Assembly (NCBI GenBank): GCA_025408405.1
Contig: JANYJE010000063.1
Location: 1 to 39,557, forward strand
DNA length: 39,557 nt
Direction of reading: 5' to 3'
Origin: Nitrosomonadales bacterium
GTDB lineage: Bacteria; Pseudomonadota; Gammaproteobacteria; Burkholderiales; Gallionellaceae
Positions 25,401 through 34,775 of the stretch are shown in pieces; the first letter of the stretch is position 1, and each line of letters opens with the position of its first letter. The notes below the pieces were generated by a model. That model ran no database searches, was not told the origin of the DNA, and saw only the letters and a program-made list of their open reading frames with translations. The position numbers and the translations under genes are program-made.

Positions 25401-25518
25401 TGCCGTGGTCATCGTGGGCGGCATCGTCTCGGCAACCCTGTTTACCCTGTTGCTGTTGCCCTTGCTGTTCCCGGTCTTTACCGAAGAGGCCGCTGTCTCC
25501 GCGGATGAGGAGAGCTAA
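22417..25518 (+). CDS. heavy-metal RND permease (CzcA/HME family)
   Basis: The 1033-residue proton antiporter shows the HME signatures: NLPIEAFPDVQDVQVQIVTQ, GVPRMTQLRSVS, and a fourth-span motif D393-FG-x3-D399-SA-x3-E406 (DFGIIIDSAVVLVE), then FQRVEGKIFSPVAFTLSFALLGA and GFIAVAGISVQNGVIMVEQF. DFG-x3-D places it with the divalent-cation branch (CzcA/CnrA-like) and not the CusA Cu/Ag branch. SA replaces the GA of classical CzcA, and the residue after E406 is Ala instead of Asn, so the metal is uncertain. It lies 16 bp downstream of the adaptor gene and closes the operon. Confidence 0.94.
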   Translation: MLEKVISFALQQRVFVLAGAAVLLIAGWQATENLPIEAFPDVQDVQVQIVTQAPGQAPEEVERSVTLPIEREMSGVPRMTQLRSVSITGLSVVTLTFADNTDDYFARQQTMEKLQNVTLPPGVQPGLAPLTNAVGEVYRYVLQAPADMSPNEVRAVQDWVLRPALRQVPGVADINSFGGTVKEYQVHINPYLLRKFNVTIDQVAQAVSANSSNTGGGVLRRGDEALVVRSIGLFQSVGDIARVVVTAQGGKTVLVGDVGAVEIGSRPRSGVVAFNEQDNVVQGIVQMTKGQNATKVVEALKARIEQLAPKLPAGMKIVPYYDRTDLVRHTVHTVSENLVVGALLVVAILILFLRNWYAALAVAVIIPLSLLFAFILIDHRGVSANLISLGAVDFGIIIDSAVVLVEALMVKLALAKVDALPQHHSYGWRIHLIKQTCVEMGHPILFSKAIIILAFLPIFTFQRVEGKIFSPVAFTLSFALLGAILLTLTLLPTLLAFAVKHKDLAEKHSDWMYRLQERYRSLLLWAASRRKRIVMVSVGLLAVTLSAAPFLGSEFLPKLDEGNIWLTISLPPATALDKTKEVERQVRAILNSYPEVNNVTTQVGRPDDGTDPKGPNNLEIMADLNPHDTWHFADKEELIADMTRKIRAIPGVPTNFSQVIEDNVEEALSGVKGEISVKIFGPDLEILEDKSEQVAGILSGIRGSADVAAIKVGGQTELNITLDRSRMARYGININDVNATIQTAMAGSTVNTFYEGDRRFDVTLRLDKAYRDAVDDIAEMSVALPAGGTLPLGSIADIQVRQGAARVGREAGGRVVAVKANLLGRDQGSFVAEAMEKVNAQVKLPSGYSMTWGGQFENQQRAVKRLKVIVPLSVLMIFVLLFWAFRSMSKAMLVIMMVPFTLIGGIAGLGLAGLHLSVSAAVGFIAVAGISVQNGVIMVEQFMDGMRNGLDIHKSVLEGAVARLRPILMTALMAGIGLLPAALSHGIGSETQRPFAVVIVGGIVSATLFTLLLLPLLFPVFTEEAAVSADEES

Positions 25519-25648
25519 GCAAGCCGTGCCCGGCAGTCATGGCTCCGCCCAGGGGCGCATGGCTGAAATCCGGGTGCACATCTGTCAAGGCGCCGCGTTA
25601 GTGTAAAATGAAACGGCAAACCGTTCGTGACCCTAACAACGATCAAGC

Positions 25649-25960
25649 ATGACTACTTCTACGCTACGCGAAAACATACTCAAAGCATTGGTCGGATCAT
25701 CCAGCCAGATGCCGGTTAACCTGACCAAGCTGAAGTCGCTGCTGGTGCCGGAAGCCAAGTTGGCCGATCTAACCAGCACACTCGAATCTATGTGCCAGAG
25801 CCGGGAGTTGCAGACCTGCAACGGCGTCAGGGATGGCAAGGCCTATGTAATCTACTGGGTGTCCGGCATGATGCCGCCTGCCTGGGGTCCACCGCGCAGA
25901 GATACTGCGGCGGTGCGCAAACCCGCAACAGAACCTGCACGCAAAAGGAAAAGCGTTTAA
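25649..25960 (+). CDS. small hypothetical protein, possible winged helix
   Basis: The 103-residue protein starts MTTSTLRENILKALVGSSSQ. Residues 1-70 suggest three helices and a beta hairpin (LQTCNGVRDGKAYVIYWV), as in a winged-helix DNA-binding fold, but no family is recognised. The C-terminal 30 residues are basic and proline-rich (PPAWGPPRRD, KRKSV). No strong ribosome site precedes the ATG. It stands alone between the pump operon and tgt. The 254 bp downstream, to tgt, hold no gene that I can see. Confidence 0.6.
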   Translation: MTTSTLRENILKALVGSSSQMPVNLTKLKSLLVPEAKLADLTSTLESMCQSRELQTCNGVRDGKAYVIYWVSGMMPPAWGPPRRDTAAVRKPATEPARKRKSV

Positions 25961-26205
25961 TTCCGCGAATCGAATTGGCTGGAAGAAACGTGAGCAGTAC
26001 GCCTGATTGACACTGACGATCCTGGGCTAATCCAAAAGTTAGCGGCTGTCAGCACAGTCATTCTTGGCGGATGATCCAACAAATCAAACCTGGATTAATG
26101 GTGATGACGCGAAAACCGCTCCCACATTACTGGTGAACGTCCGTAATTCGACTGACCGCTACACCTAGCTGCCGGCCAGGTTGGTAATCATCATTAAAAT
26201 AGTGA

Positions 26206-27315
<1,110 letters not shown>

Positions 27316-27399
27316 TTTTCCCTTAATACCCATGCCACAGTTTGCGCGGGCCTTCGTGTTAGAATGCCCGCTTTAATTTTTTAGTCCTGGAGAATGAAC

Positions 27400-27741
27400 A
27401 TGATGTCTATTAGCAACCTGCTTATCAGTAACGCATACGCCGAAGGCGCTGCTCCCGCACAGGGCAGTGGGATGCTGGATTTCTTGCCGCTGATCGCGCT
27501 GGTGTTGGTATTCTTTTTCCTGGTGCTGCGCCCGCAACAAAAGCGTGCGAAAGAGCTGGCAGTCATGCTGAATGCCCTGCAGAAAGGCGATGAGATCGCC
27601 ACTTCCGGCGGTGTGCTGGGGCGTGTGGCCAAGGTCGGCGAAAGCTATATCAGCGTGGAAGTGGCTGAGGGCGTGGAGCTGAATATCCAGAAAAACGCGA
27701 TTCAGACCGTGCTGCCCAAGGGCACCATCAAGGCGATTTAA
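27400..27741 (+). CDS. yajC: preprotein translocase subunit YajC
   Basis: The roughly 113-residue protein has one membrane span (about residues 25-43) followed by the family signature FFLVLRPQQKRAKEL and a soluble domain (LQKGDEIATSGGVLGRVAKV). It associates with SecDF at the inner membrane. The ATG at 27400 lies seven bases after TGGAG; another at 27394 is too close to that site. Confidence 0.95.
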   Translation: MMSISNLLISNAYAEGAAPAQGSGMLDFLPLIALVLVFFFLVLRPQQKRAKELAVMLNALQKGDEIATSGGVLGRVAKVGESYISVEVAEGVELNIQKNAIQTVLPKGTIKAI

Positions 27742-27823
27742 GGGCAGGCAAGGCGCCTCTCCCGATGCAAGCTGGTCTTAATGTTGCTGTCAAATTTACA
27801 GATGACGTCCTAAAGGTGTTGCA

Positions 27824-29635
27824 ATGAATCATTACCCGCTGTGGAAATACTTGTTGATCCTCGCCGCCCTTGTGCTGGGCCTGGTTTATGCCCTGCCCAA
27901 CTATTACGGTGAATCGCCCGCGGTGCAGGTGCTGCCTTTGCACGCCAATCTGAAAGCGGATGCGGCGTTGATGAAGCGGGTAGAGGAGGCACTGAAAAGC
28001 GCGCAGCTGACCCCTGAAGTCATGTCGCTGGATGCGACCAGCGTCAAGGCGCGTTTCGCCGACGTGGACAGCCAGCAGAAGGCCAAGGACATCCTGCACG
28101 CGCAATTGGGTGATGATTATGTGGTGGCATTGAATCTGCTGCCGCGTTCGCCGCAATGGCTCGGCAGCCTCAACGCACTGCCCATGTACCTGGGCCTGGA
28201 CTTGCGCGGCGGGGTGCACTTCCTGCTCCAGGTGGACATGAAAGGGGCGCTGGACAAGGCGCTGGAATCGGCTTCCGGCGATATGCGTTCCGCCCTGCGC
28301 GAGCAGAACATCGCCTACTCCGGGGTGACTCGCGAGGGCAATGTCGTCAGTGTCCGATTCCGCGATGCCGAGTCGCGCAGCAAGGGTGCGGCTGAGATCA
28401 AGCAGCGTTTTTCCGGGCTGAACCTTGACGACAGCGACCAGAGCGCCGAATTCCGCCTGCTGGCCACGCTCAAGCCGCAGGAAGAAACCCGCATCCAGGA
28501 AACCGCGGTACAGCAAAACCTGATTACCCTGCGCAACCGCGTGAACGAGCTGGGCGTGGCCGAGCCGGTGATACAGCAACAGGGACTGGACCGCATCGTG
28601 GTGCAGCTGCCCGGCGTGCAGGACACGGCACGTGCCAAGGATATTCTGGGGCGCACGGCGACACTGGAAGTGCGTCTGGTGGATGAAGAGCATCAGTTGG
28701 GCGTGGGTGCTGCGGCGCCGTTCGGCACCGAGATGTTCAGGGACCGCGATGGTTCGACGCTGCTGGTGAAGAAATCGGTATTGCTCACCGGCGAGCGCAT
28801 CAACGATGCCCAGCCCGGCTTTGACAACCGCACCAACGAGGCGGCTGTGCACATCAACCTCGATGCCATAGGCGCGCGCAAATTCAAGGAGGCGACGCGC
28901 GAAAACGTGGGCAAGCGCATGGCGATCATCCTGTTTGAAAAGGGCAAGGGTGAAGTGGTCACCGCTCCGGTGATACGCGAAGAAATCGGCGGCGGCCGCG
29001 TGCAGATCAGTGGCAAGATGAGCAGCGAAGAAGCCAAGGATACCGCGCTGCTGCTGCGTGCCGGTGCACTTGCCGCGCCGATGGAGATCGTCGAGGAACG
29101 CACTGTGGGCCCCAGCTTGGGTGCAGACAACATCGCGCGCGGTTTCCGTTCCACCCAGATCGGTTTTATCGCCATCGCGCTTTTCATGATGGCGTATTAC
29201 CTGATGTTCGGCGGTATTTCGGTGCTCGCGCTGGGAGCCAACCTGCTGCTGCTGGTGGCGCTGCTGTCCATGCTGCAGGCCACGCTGACCCTGCCGGGCA
29301 TGGCGGGTATCGCACTGACACTGGGTATGGCGATCGACTCCAATGTGCTGATCAACGAACGCATCCGCGAGGAGCTGCGCAACGGCGTGCCGCCGCAAAC
29401 CGCTATCCATGCGGGTTACGACAATGCCTTCGCGACGATTCTGGACTCCAATATCACCACCCTGATTGCCGGCATCGCCCTGTTCATGTTCGGCTCGGGC
29501 CCAATCCGCGGTTTTGCGGTGGTGCTGTGCCTGGGCATCATGACCTCGATGTTCAGCTCGGTGCTGGTGTCGCGTGCCATGGTGAATCTGGTTTACGGCC
29601 GCAAGCCGCGTCTGCATAAAGTGGCGATCGGTTAA
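27824..29635 (+). CDS. secD: preprotein translocase subunit SecD
   Basis: The 603-residue RND-type subunit has a first span at residues 5-24, the large periplasmic P1 domain with GLDLRGGVHFLLQVDM, and a C-terminal bundle of five spans. The bundle carries LGMAIDSNVLINERIREEL with the proton-relay aspartate in span 4. SecD and SecF use the proton gradient to pull proteins through SecYEG. AAAGGTG precedes the ATG. It lies 82 bp after yajC and 27 bp before secF. Confidence 0.97.
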   Translation: MNHYPLWKYLLILAALVLGLVYALPNYYGESPAVQVLPLHANLKADAALMKRVEEALKSAQLTPEVMSLDATSVKARFADVDSQQKAKDILHAQLGDDYVVALNLLPRSPQWLGSLNALPMYLGLDLRGGVHFLLQVDMKGALDKALESASGDMRSALREQNIAYSGVTREGNVVSVRFRDAESRSKGAAEIKQRFSGLNLDDSDQSAEFRLLATLKPQEETRIQETAVQQNLITLRNRVNELGVAEPVIQQQGLDRIVVQLPGVQDTARAKDILGRTATLEVRLVDEEHQLGVGAAAPFGTEMFRDRDGSTLLVKKSVLLTGERINDAQPGFDNRTNEAAVHINLDAIGARKFKEATRENVGKRMAIILFEKGKGEVVTAPVIREEIGGGRVQISGKMSSEEAKDTALLLRAGALAAPMEIVEERTVGPSLGADNIARGFRSTQIGFIAIALFMMAYYLMFGGISVLALGANLLLLVALLSMLQATLTLPGMAGIALTLGMAIDSNVLINERIREELRNGVPPQTAIHAGYDNAFATILDSNITTLIAGIALFMFGSGPIRGFAVVLCLGIMTSMFSSVLVSRAMVNLVYGRKPRLHKVAIG

Positions 29636-29662
29636 GGCCGCACATCTCAAGGAATAAGCGAC

Positions 29663-30595
29663 ATGGAATTTTTCAAGATCAAACGCGACATCCCGTTCAT
29701 GAGCTATGGACGTTACACCACCACGATCTCCCTGGTGACGTTCCTGCTGGCGGTATTTTTTCTCTCCACCAAGGGGCTGAATTTCGGCGTGGACTTTACC
29801 GGCGGCACGGTGATGGAAGTGCATTATGCACAGCCTGCCGACCTCAACCGCGTGCGCGATGAGCTCGGCAACATCGGCCTGAAAGAGGCGCTGGTGCAGA
29901 ACTTCGGTTCCAGCCATGACGTGCTGATCCAGGTGCCGCTGAAGCAGAATACTTCGGGAGCCAAGCTCAGCGAAAACGTATTGGGCACGCTGCGTGAAGC
30001 GGATGCCAGCGTGGAAATGCGCCGCGTCGAGTTCGTCGGGCCGCAGGTGGGCAAGGATCTGGTGGAAAACGGCGCGATGGCGCTGCTCTTGGTCAGCCTG
30101 GGGATTGTCGGTTATCTGTGGATGCGCTTCGAGTGGAAATTCGGGCTGGCCGCGATCATCGCCAACCTGCACGACGTGGTCATCATTCTCGGCTTCTTTT
30201 CCTTCTTCCAGTGGGAGTTTTCCCTCTCGGTGCTGGCGGCGGTGCTGGCGGTACTGGGCTATTCGGTGAACGAGTCGGTGGTGGTGTTTGACCGTATCCG
30301 CGAAAACTTCCGCAAGATGCGCAAGACCGAGGTGCATGAAATCATCGACAATGCCATCACGCGCACCATGTCACGCACCATCATCACCCACGCCTGTACG
30401 CAGATGATGGTGACAGCGATGCTGTTTCTGGGCGGCGAGACGCTGCACTACTTCGCTTTGGCGCTGACCATCGGCATTCTGTTCAGTATCTACTCTTCGG
30501 TGCTGGTGGCCAGCCCGCTCTTGATGATGTTCGGCGTGTCGCGCGAAGATTTCATCAAGCCGGAAAAAACAGAAGCCGAAGAAGTGCTGCCCTAA
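29663..30595 (+). CDS. secF: preprotein translocase subunit SecF
   Basis: The 310-residue partner of SecD has GLNFGVDFTGGTVMEVHYA after the first span and the RND span-4 motif VLGYSVNESVVVFDRIRENF. It ends in a charged cytoplasmic tail rich in Lys and Glu. AAGGA precedes the start. The stop is 3 bp upstream of the DedA gene start, which indicates co-transcription. Confidence 0.97.
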   Translation: MEFFKIKRDIPFMSYGRYTTTISLVTFLLAVFFLSTKGLNFGVDFTGGTVMEVHYAQPADLNRVRDELGNIGLKEALVQNFGSSHDVLIQVPLKQNTSGAKLSENVLGTLREADASVEMRRVEFVGPQVGKDLVENGAMALLLVSLGIVGYLWMRFEWKFGLAAIIANLHDVVIILGFFSFFQWEFSLSVLAAVLAVLGYSVNESVVVFDRIRENFRKMRKTEVHEIIDNAITRTMSRTIITHACTQMMVTAMLFLGGETLHYFALALTIGILFSIYSSVLVASPLLMMFGVSREDFIKPEKTEAEEVLP

Positions 30596-30598
30596 GTC

Positions 30599-31237
30599 AT
30601 GGAGCTGCTTGCCGCGCTGGTCGAATTCGTCCTGCATCTGGACGCGCATCTGCTGGCCCTGACTCATCAATATGGTGTGTGGGTGTATGGCATCCTGTTT
30701 CTGATCATCTTCTGCGAGACCGGGCTGGTGGTGGCACCCTTCCTGCCGGGTGACTCGCTGCTGTTCGTGGCCGGCGCCTTGGCCGGCATGGGCTCGCTGC
30801 AGGTGCAATTGCTGTTGCCGCTGCTGATTCTGGCCGCGTTCTCGGGCGACAACACCAATTATTGGATCGGGCGGCTGATAGGCGGGCGCCTGCTGAAGGG
30901 GGCCGGTTCGCGCTTGATCAAGCATGAGCATCTGGAAAAAACCCAGGCCTTTTACGCCATGCACGGCGGCAAGACCATCATCTTCGCGCGCTTCCTGCCC
31001 ATCGTGCGCACCTTTGCTCCCTTTGTGGCCGGCATCGGCATGATGCACTATCGGTTGTTCCTGGTGTTCAGCGCGCTGGGCAGCGTGGCGTGGATCACTT
31101 TCTTTGCGCTGGGCGGTTATTTCTTCGGCAATATCCCGCTGGTCAAGGATAACCTCACGCTGATGATAGTGGGCATTATCGTCCTCTCTTTCGTACCCGC
31201 CCTGCGTGAGTATCTGCGCCACCGCAGAGGCGCGTAA
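30599..31237 (+). CDS. DedA family membrane protein
   Basis: The 212-residue protein has about five or six hydrophobic segments. DedA signatures are present: FCETGLVVAPFLPGDSLLFVAGAL with the essential acid, GDNTNYWIGRLIGG, and FARFLPIVRTFAPFVAGIG with the two arginines. DedA proteins flip undecaprenyl phosphate or phospholipids, or support envelope integrity and proton balance (known for the family). It directly follows secF by 3 bp and precedes the lipoprotein gene by 49 bp. Confidence 0.93.
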   Translation: MELLAALVEFVLHLDAHLLALTHQYGVWVYGILFLIIFCETGLVVAPFLPGDSLLFVAGALAGMGSLQVQLLLPLLILAAFSGDNTNYWIGRLIGGRLLKGAGSRLIKHEHLEKTQAFYAMHGGKTIIFARFLPIVRTFAPFVAGIGMMHYRLFLVFSALGSVAWITFFALGGYFFGNIPLVKDNLTLMIVGIIVLSFVPALREYLRHRRGA

Positions 31238-31286
31238 CTGGGCACACCGCACGGGCTGCCTTAACTTTTCTGGCGAGCTTCCCCCT

Positions 31287-32618
31287 ATGCTTCTGCGTTT
31301 GCTGATTCTGGTGCTGCTGTTATTGCTTGCTGGGTGCAGCCAGACCAGCCTGCTCACCAAGCAGGACTACCAGAACAGCCAGCGCGCTTTCATGCAGGGC
31401 AATGCCGACGATGCCTATCTGGATTTTCCGCGCGGGGCGGAAGAGGGCACTTTCATCACCACCATGGAAAAGTCCTACCTCAACCTGATACAGGGCAAGC
31501 CCCAGATCAAGGCGCTGCAGCAGCAGGACGACGTGATCTCCAACCGCGTGCGCTACCATGTGTCGCGCGAGGCCAAGACTTTTTTCTATCTGCAAACCCC
31601 CGAAGATTATTACGCCTCCGAGCACGAGGTGATCTGGCTGCATTTTCTGCTGAGCTGGGGTTATGCCCTGCAGGGGCAGGCGGAGAATGCCTGCGTCGAG
31701 GCGCGCGAGGCCGGCAGCCTGCTGTCGCTGCCGTGGAGCCCGAATGGTCACTTCGATGATCCGGCCATGCGCATTTTCCTCGCCGGGCTGTGGACGATGT
31801 GCGGCGAATGGCGCGAGGCGCAGGTGGATTTGCGCGCGGCCTGGATGATGGACAACAGCCTCGGCTGGGCCAAAGAACTGGCGGAGCGCGAGCGTGCACC
31901 GGCACATCTGTTTCTGGTGCTGGGCGGGCCGGGCCCCGAGCCGGTGTGGAATCCTGAATTCAAGGCCAACCCTTTGCGCTCCGAGCGCCAGGTGGAGTTC
32001 AAGCTGCGCGGCCAGAAGAGCCGCATCGCGCTTCTGGATCGGAACGGTGTCGCGATCGAGCCGCATCTGTCCCCTGATGCGGGCAAATGGTATGAGCGTC
32101 ACCTGGCGCGCGAAAGCGAGCTGCATGAAGCGATCCTGGATTCGGCTTATGGCGGGCAGATGGCGCTGAGCGGGAGCCTGGCTTCAGCCAGGATTGCAGC
32201 CAGCACCAGTGCGGGGCTGGCTGTGGGCATCGGAGGCACGGCGCTGGGAGCAGCCCTTATTTATGCGGGTGTTAATCTCGGCTCCGGTTCGGGCGGTGAT
32301 GTGATTACGCTAGGGCTGATTGTCGCGGCTGCCAGTATTGCCAAGGGGATGGAGATCGCAGGAGAGGGCTATAGCGCAAGCACGCGTGATTTAAAGCAAG
32401 ACCTGGATCCCAGCATCCATTATCGCTTTGTGCGCTATCTGCCGGAGTACCTGTGGATGGGGTGGAGCGACAAGGCTATCACCTATCCGGTCGAGATACG
32501 CACACCAACAGGATACATCGGCATGCGACAAGCTGTTGTTGCCGGGCGCACCTCGGTCAGTGTGGCCCATTTTCCCGATGTGGCGTCACCCCGCACCTTC
32601 CTGCGCCCACCCTACTGA
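31287..32618 (+). CDS. large hypothetical lipoprotein
   Basis: The 443-residue product starts with a lipobox (LLLLLAGC, Cys17). A helical region of about 200 residues follows with repeated aromatic/alanine pairs (QRAFMQGNADDAYLDFPRG; LSWGYALQGQAENACVEARE; MCGEWREAQVDLRAAW), like irregular TPR repeats. After that come a beta-rich part, a hydrophobic glycine/alanine-rich segment (about residues 293-365) that could insert in a membrane, and a C-terminal domain. It resembles COG3014-type lipoproteins as I remember them, but I am not sure. Gene neighbourhood suggests an envelope role. Confidence 0.72.
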   Translation: MLLRLLILVLLLLLAGCSQTSLLTKQDYQNSQRAFMQGNADDAYLDFPRGAEEGTFITTMEKSYLNLIQGKPQIKALQQQDDVISNRVRYHVSREAKTFFYLQTPEDYYASEHEVIWLHFLLSWGYALQGQAENACVEAREAGSLLSLPWSPNGHFDDPAMRIFLAGLWTMCGEWREAQVDLRAAWMMDNSLGWAKELAERERAPAHLFLVLGGPGPEPVWNPEFKANPLRSERQVEFKLRGQKSRIALLDRNGVAIEPHLSPDAGKWYERHLARESELHEAILDSAYGGQMALSGSLASARIAASTSAGLAVGIGGTALGAALIYAGVNLGSGSGGDVITLGLIVAAASIAKGMEIAGEGYSASTRDLKQDLDPSIHYRFVRYLPEYLWMGWSDKAITYPVEIRTPTGYIGMRQAVVAGRTSVSVAHFPDVASPRTFLRPPY

Positions 32619-32724
32619 GCCACCTTCCGTCTGCTTCTGTCAACCATATGCGAGCAGAGACCGTTGATGGCTGCGTAGGACAACACAATCACTACTTTCC
32701 AATCCATCATTACACGGAGCTATC

Positions 32725-33129
32725 ATGAAAAAATCATTACTCGTTGCACTGGGCGCAGCACTGACAGTTTTTGTATTGCCTCTGGCGCACGCCGCCGACG
32801 GCGATGTAAGGCAGGACACCAAGGATATCCGGGCCGACAAAAAAGATGTGCGCAAAGATACCCAGGAAATTCGTCAAGACAAACGCGAAGTGCGCAAGGA
32901 TGTACGTGAGCGCAATGAGGACAGGCGCGAGTTAAGGCAGGATCAGCTTAAGGGCGACAAGGCCGGTGCGGCAAAAGAACGTCAGGAATTGGCCAAGGAC
33001 AACAAGGATGTCAGAAGCGATCGCAAGGAGTTGCATCAGGATCGTGCAGAGCGTCATCACGATGCCCATGAAATGCATCAGGATCGCAAGGAGCGTCGTC
33101 AGGATATGCATGAGAACCACCGCAAGTAA
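32725..33129 (+). CDS. periplasmic heptad-repeat protein (D/R/K/H-rich)
   Basis: The 134-residue product has a signal peptide (MKKSLLVALGAALTVFVLPL, then AHA). The mature part is almost entirely a seven-residue repeat of the form [D/E]-hydrophobic-R-x-D-x-[K/R/Q]: DVRQDTK, DIRADKK, DVRKDTQ, EIRQDKR, EVRKDVR, ERNEDRR, ELRQDQL. A 12-residue linker (KGDKAGAAKERQ) follows, then six more heptads that become rich in histidine (ELHQDRA, ERHHDAH, EMHQDRK). It probably forms a long, highly charged helix. The His/Asp-rich end could bind metal ions. No named family is recognised. A strong terminator follows, so it is expressed alone. Confidence 0.8.
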   Translation: MKKSLLVALGAALTVFVLPLAHAADGDVRQDTKDIRADKKDVRKDTQEIRQDKREVRKDVRERNEDRRELRQDQLKGDKAGAAKERQELAKDNKDVRSDRKELHQDRAERHHDAHEMHQDRKERRQDMHENHRK

Positions 33130-33154
33130 ATTGTGCTAGTGGTTTGCTGTAATA

Positions 33155-33189
33155 AAAAGCCGGATCTGTGAATAACAGATCCGGCTTTT
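33155..33189. terminator. strong bidirectional intrinsic terminator
   Basis: AAAAGCCGGATCTGT (33155-33169) pairs perfectly with ACAGATCCGGCTTTT (33175-33189) around GAATA. It ends the heptad-repeat gene and can also stop sqr transcripts from the other strand. Confidence 0.93.
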
Positions 33190-33265
33190 CATGATGCTTC
33201 TTTAACTGCGCCTGCAGACATGATGTCATGTAGCGGCAGGTGAGCGCCGCTACGCAGCGGGGCGC

Positions 33266-34540
33266 TTATTTGTCCTTGAGCTTCATGATACCCACTGCTT
33301 TCAGCAACACCTTCTCGAATACGTGCTCCGAAGTACCCTGCTTCATCTTGCGCATGAAATATTTCTCGAAAGCCACCTTGGCCATATGCACCCATTTGCC
33401 TTCAGAGAACCAGTTCACGTTGCGCGGCGGGATCTGTGGCAATGCCACGAAGGCGATGCCGGTATCGCCGAAATCAGCCAGGCATACGGCATTCCAGGTT
33501 GCACGCTCTTCCGGCTCCTTGCCATCCAGCTCGGCGCGGATGTTGTGCACAGCTGCGGTCACCATGGACTCGATCATGTAGCCAGTCTTGGGTGCGCCTG
33601 TTGGAACAGGAGTTACCTCGACCGGTGGAATAGCCACGCACACGCCTACCGAGTAAATGTTCTTGAATTTCGGATTGCGCTGGTGCTGATCGATCAGGAT
33701 AAAGCCGCGCGGGTTGGTCAGCCCTTCAATGCCGAACACCGCATCGATACCCTTGAAAGCAGGCAGCATCATCGAATATTTGAAGTCCAGCACGTGCTCT
33801 TTCTTGGGCGTGCCATCGTCGTTATGTTCGGTGACATACATTTTTCCGGCTTCAATCTTGGTGGTTTTTGCATTGCAGATCCACTTGATGTGGCGGCTGC
33901 GCAAGGCTGATTCCATCATGCCCTTGGAGTCGCCCACACCGCCCAGGCCGAGATGGCCGATGTATGGCTCGGCGGTGACAAACGTCATGGGTACCTTGTC
34001 GCGGATTTTGCGGCGACGCAGGTCGGTGTCCATAATCGCGGCAAACTCATAGGCTGGGCCGTAGCAGGAAGCCATCTGTACCGCGCCGACCACGACTGGA
34101 CCCGGATTCTTGACGAATTCCTGCCAGGCTTTTTCTGCTTCGACAGCGTGATCAACATGGCAGATCGAATTGGTAAAGCCCTTGGGGCCCAAGCCTTCGA
34201 CTTCTTCAAAGGCCAGTTTGGGGCCGGTGGCAATCACCAGAAAATCGTAGTCAACGATTTCACCATTATCGAGCTCAACCTGATTTTTTTCCGGATGCAC
34301 GCGCTTGGCACCCATCCCGATGAAATCGATCTTCTTCTTCGCCAGCACAGGCGCCAGTTCCATTTCAATGTCGTCACGGGTACGCCAGTTCACCGCGACC
34401 CATGGATTGGAAGGTACAAAGTGAAAGCGCGTGTTGTTGGAAATTACCGTAATCTTGTCACTTGGGCGTGCGAGTTCACGCATTTCATACGCCATCGGCA
34501 AGCCGCCGATACCTGCTCCGATAATAACGATGTGTGCCAT
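33266..34540 (-). CDS. sqr: sulfide:quinone oxidoreductase
   Basis: The 424-residue flavoprotein starts with the Rossmann motif HIVIIGAGIGGLPMAYEM. It contains VIATGPKLAFEEVEG and three cysteines, C127 (SICHVDHA), C159 (MASCYGPAYE) and C353 (WNAVCLADFGD), that line up with Cys128, Cys160 and Cys356 of Acidithiobacillus ferrooxidans SQR. VPTGAPKTGYMIESM and the amphipathic C-terminus (WVHMAKVAFEKYFMRKM) are for membrane and quinone contact. It oxidises sulfide to sulfane sulfur and feeds electrons to the quinone pool. The ATG at 34540 follows AGGAGAT, so an upstream ATG at 34600 is not used. A -24/-12 promoter lies 89 bp upstream, and a FisR-type activator is divergent. Confidence 0.95.
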   Translation of the reverse strand: MAHIVIIGAGIGGLPMAYEMRELARPSDKITVISNNTRFHFVPSNPWVAVNWRTRDDIEMELAPVLAKKKIDFIGMGAKRVHPEKNQVELDNGEIVDYDFLVIATGPKLAFEEVEGLGPKGFTNSICHVDHAVEAEKAWQEFVKNPGPVVVGAVQMASCYGPAYEFAAIMDTDLRRRKIRDKVPMTFVTAEPYIGHLGLGGVGDSKGMMESALRSRHIKWICNAKTTKIEAGKMYVTEHNDDGTPKKEHVLDFKYSMMLPAFKGIDAVFGIEGLTNPRGFILIDQHQRNPKFKNIYSVGVCVAIPPVEVTPVPTGAPKTGYMIESMVTAAVHNIRAELDGKEPEERATWNAVCLADFGDTGIAFVALPQIPPRNVNWFSEGKWVHMAKVAFEKYFMRKMKQGTSEHVFEKVLLKAVGIMKLKDK

Positions 34541-34628
34541 TTTGCTATCTCCTGGTGAGTTATTGACCGTCAGTTGTCCATGGTTCTCTGGATTTGCCAT
34601 TGGTAAACCAATGTCATACTTGCGTTAT

Positions 34629-34644
34629 AGCAATAGCTGTGCCA
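34629..34644 (-). promoter_or_regulatory. sigma-54 (-24/-12) promoter of sqr
   Basis: On the reverse strand, TGGCACAGCTATTGCT matches the sigma-54 consensus TGGCAC-N5-TTGCW. GG at 34643-34642 and GC at 34631-34630 have the required spacing. The predicted start of transcription, near 34618, leaves a leader of about 78 bases before the sqr ATG. The nearby activator gene makes use of this site very likely. Confidence 0.9.
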
Positions 34645-34775
34645 TATGATCATTAGCATGATTATTATAAATAATATTTAAAAGCAGGGAGGCTTGCTAG
34701 ATATATGTCATGTCATTCTGGCAGCTATGTATTAAAATTCGAACCCGTGTCATGACAAATTGGCAGAAACCTGAA

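Noticed and set aside
27728-30337. 869-codon open frame on the reverse strand across secD and secF
   Set aside because: It is the antisense shadow of two certain genes in GC-rich DNA. Its translation is rich in His, Gln and Arg without any domain.
33215-33262. Separate terminator of sqr formed by GCGCCGCT and AGCGGGGCGC
   Set aside because: The pairing needs a bulge and overlaps the stop codon without a T-run; the perfect hairpin at 33155-33189 is the better terminator.
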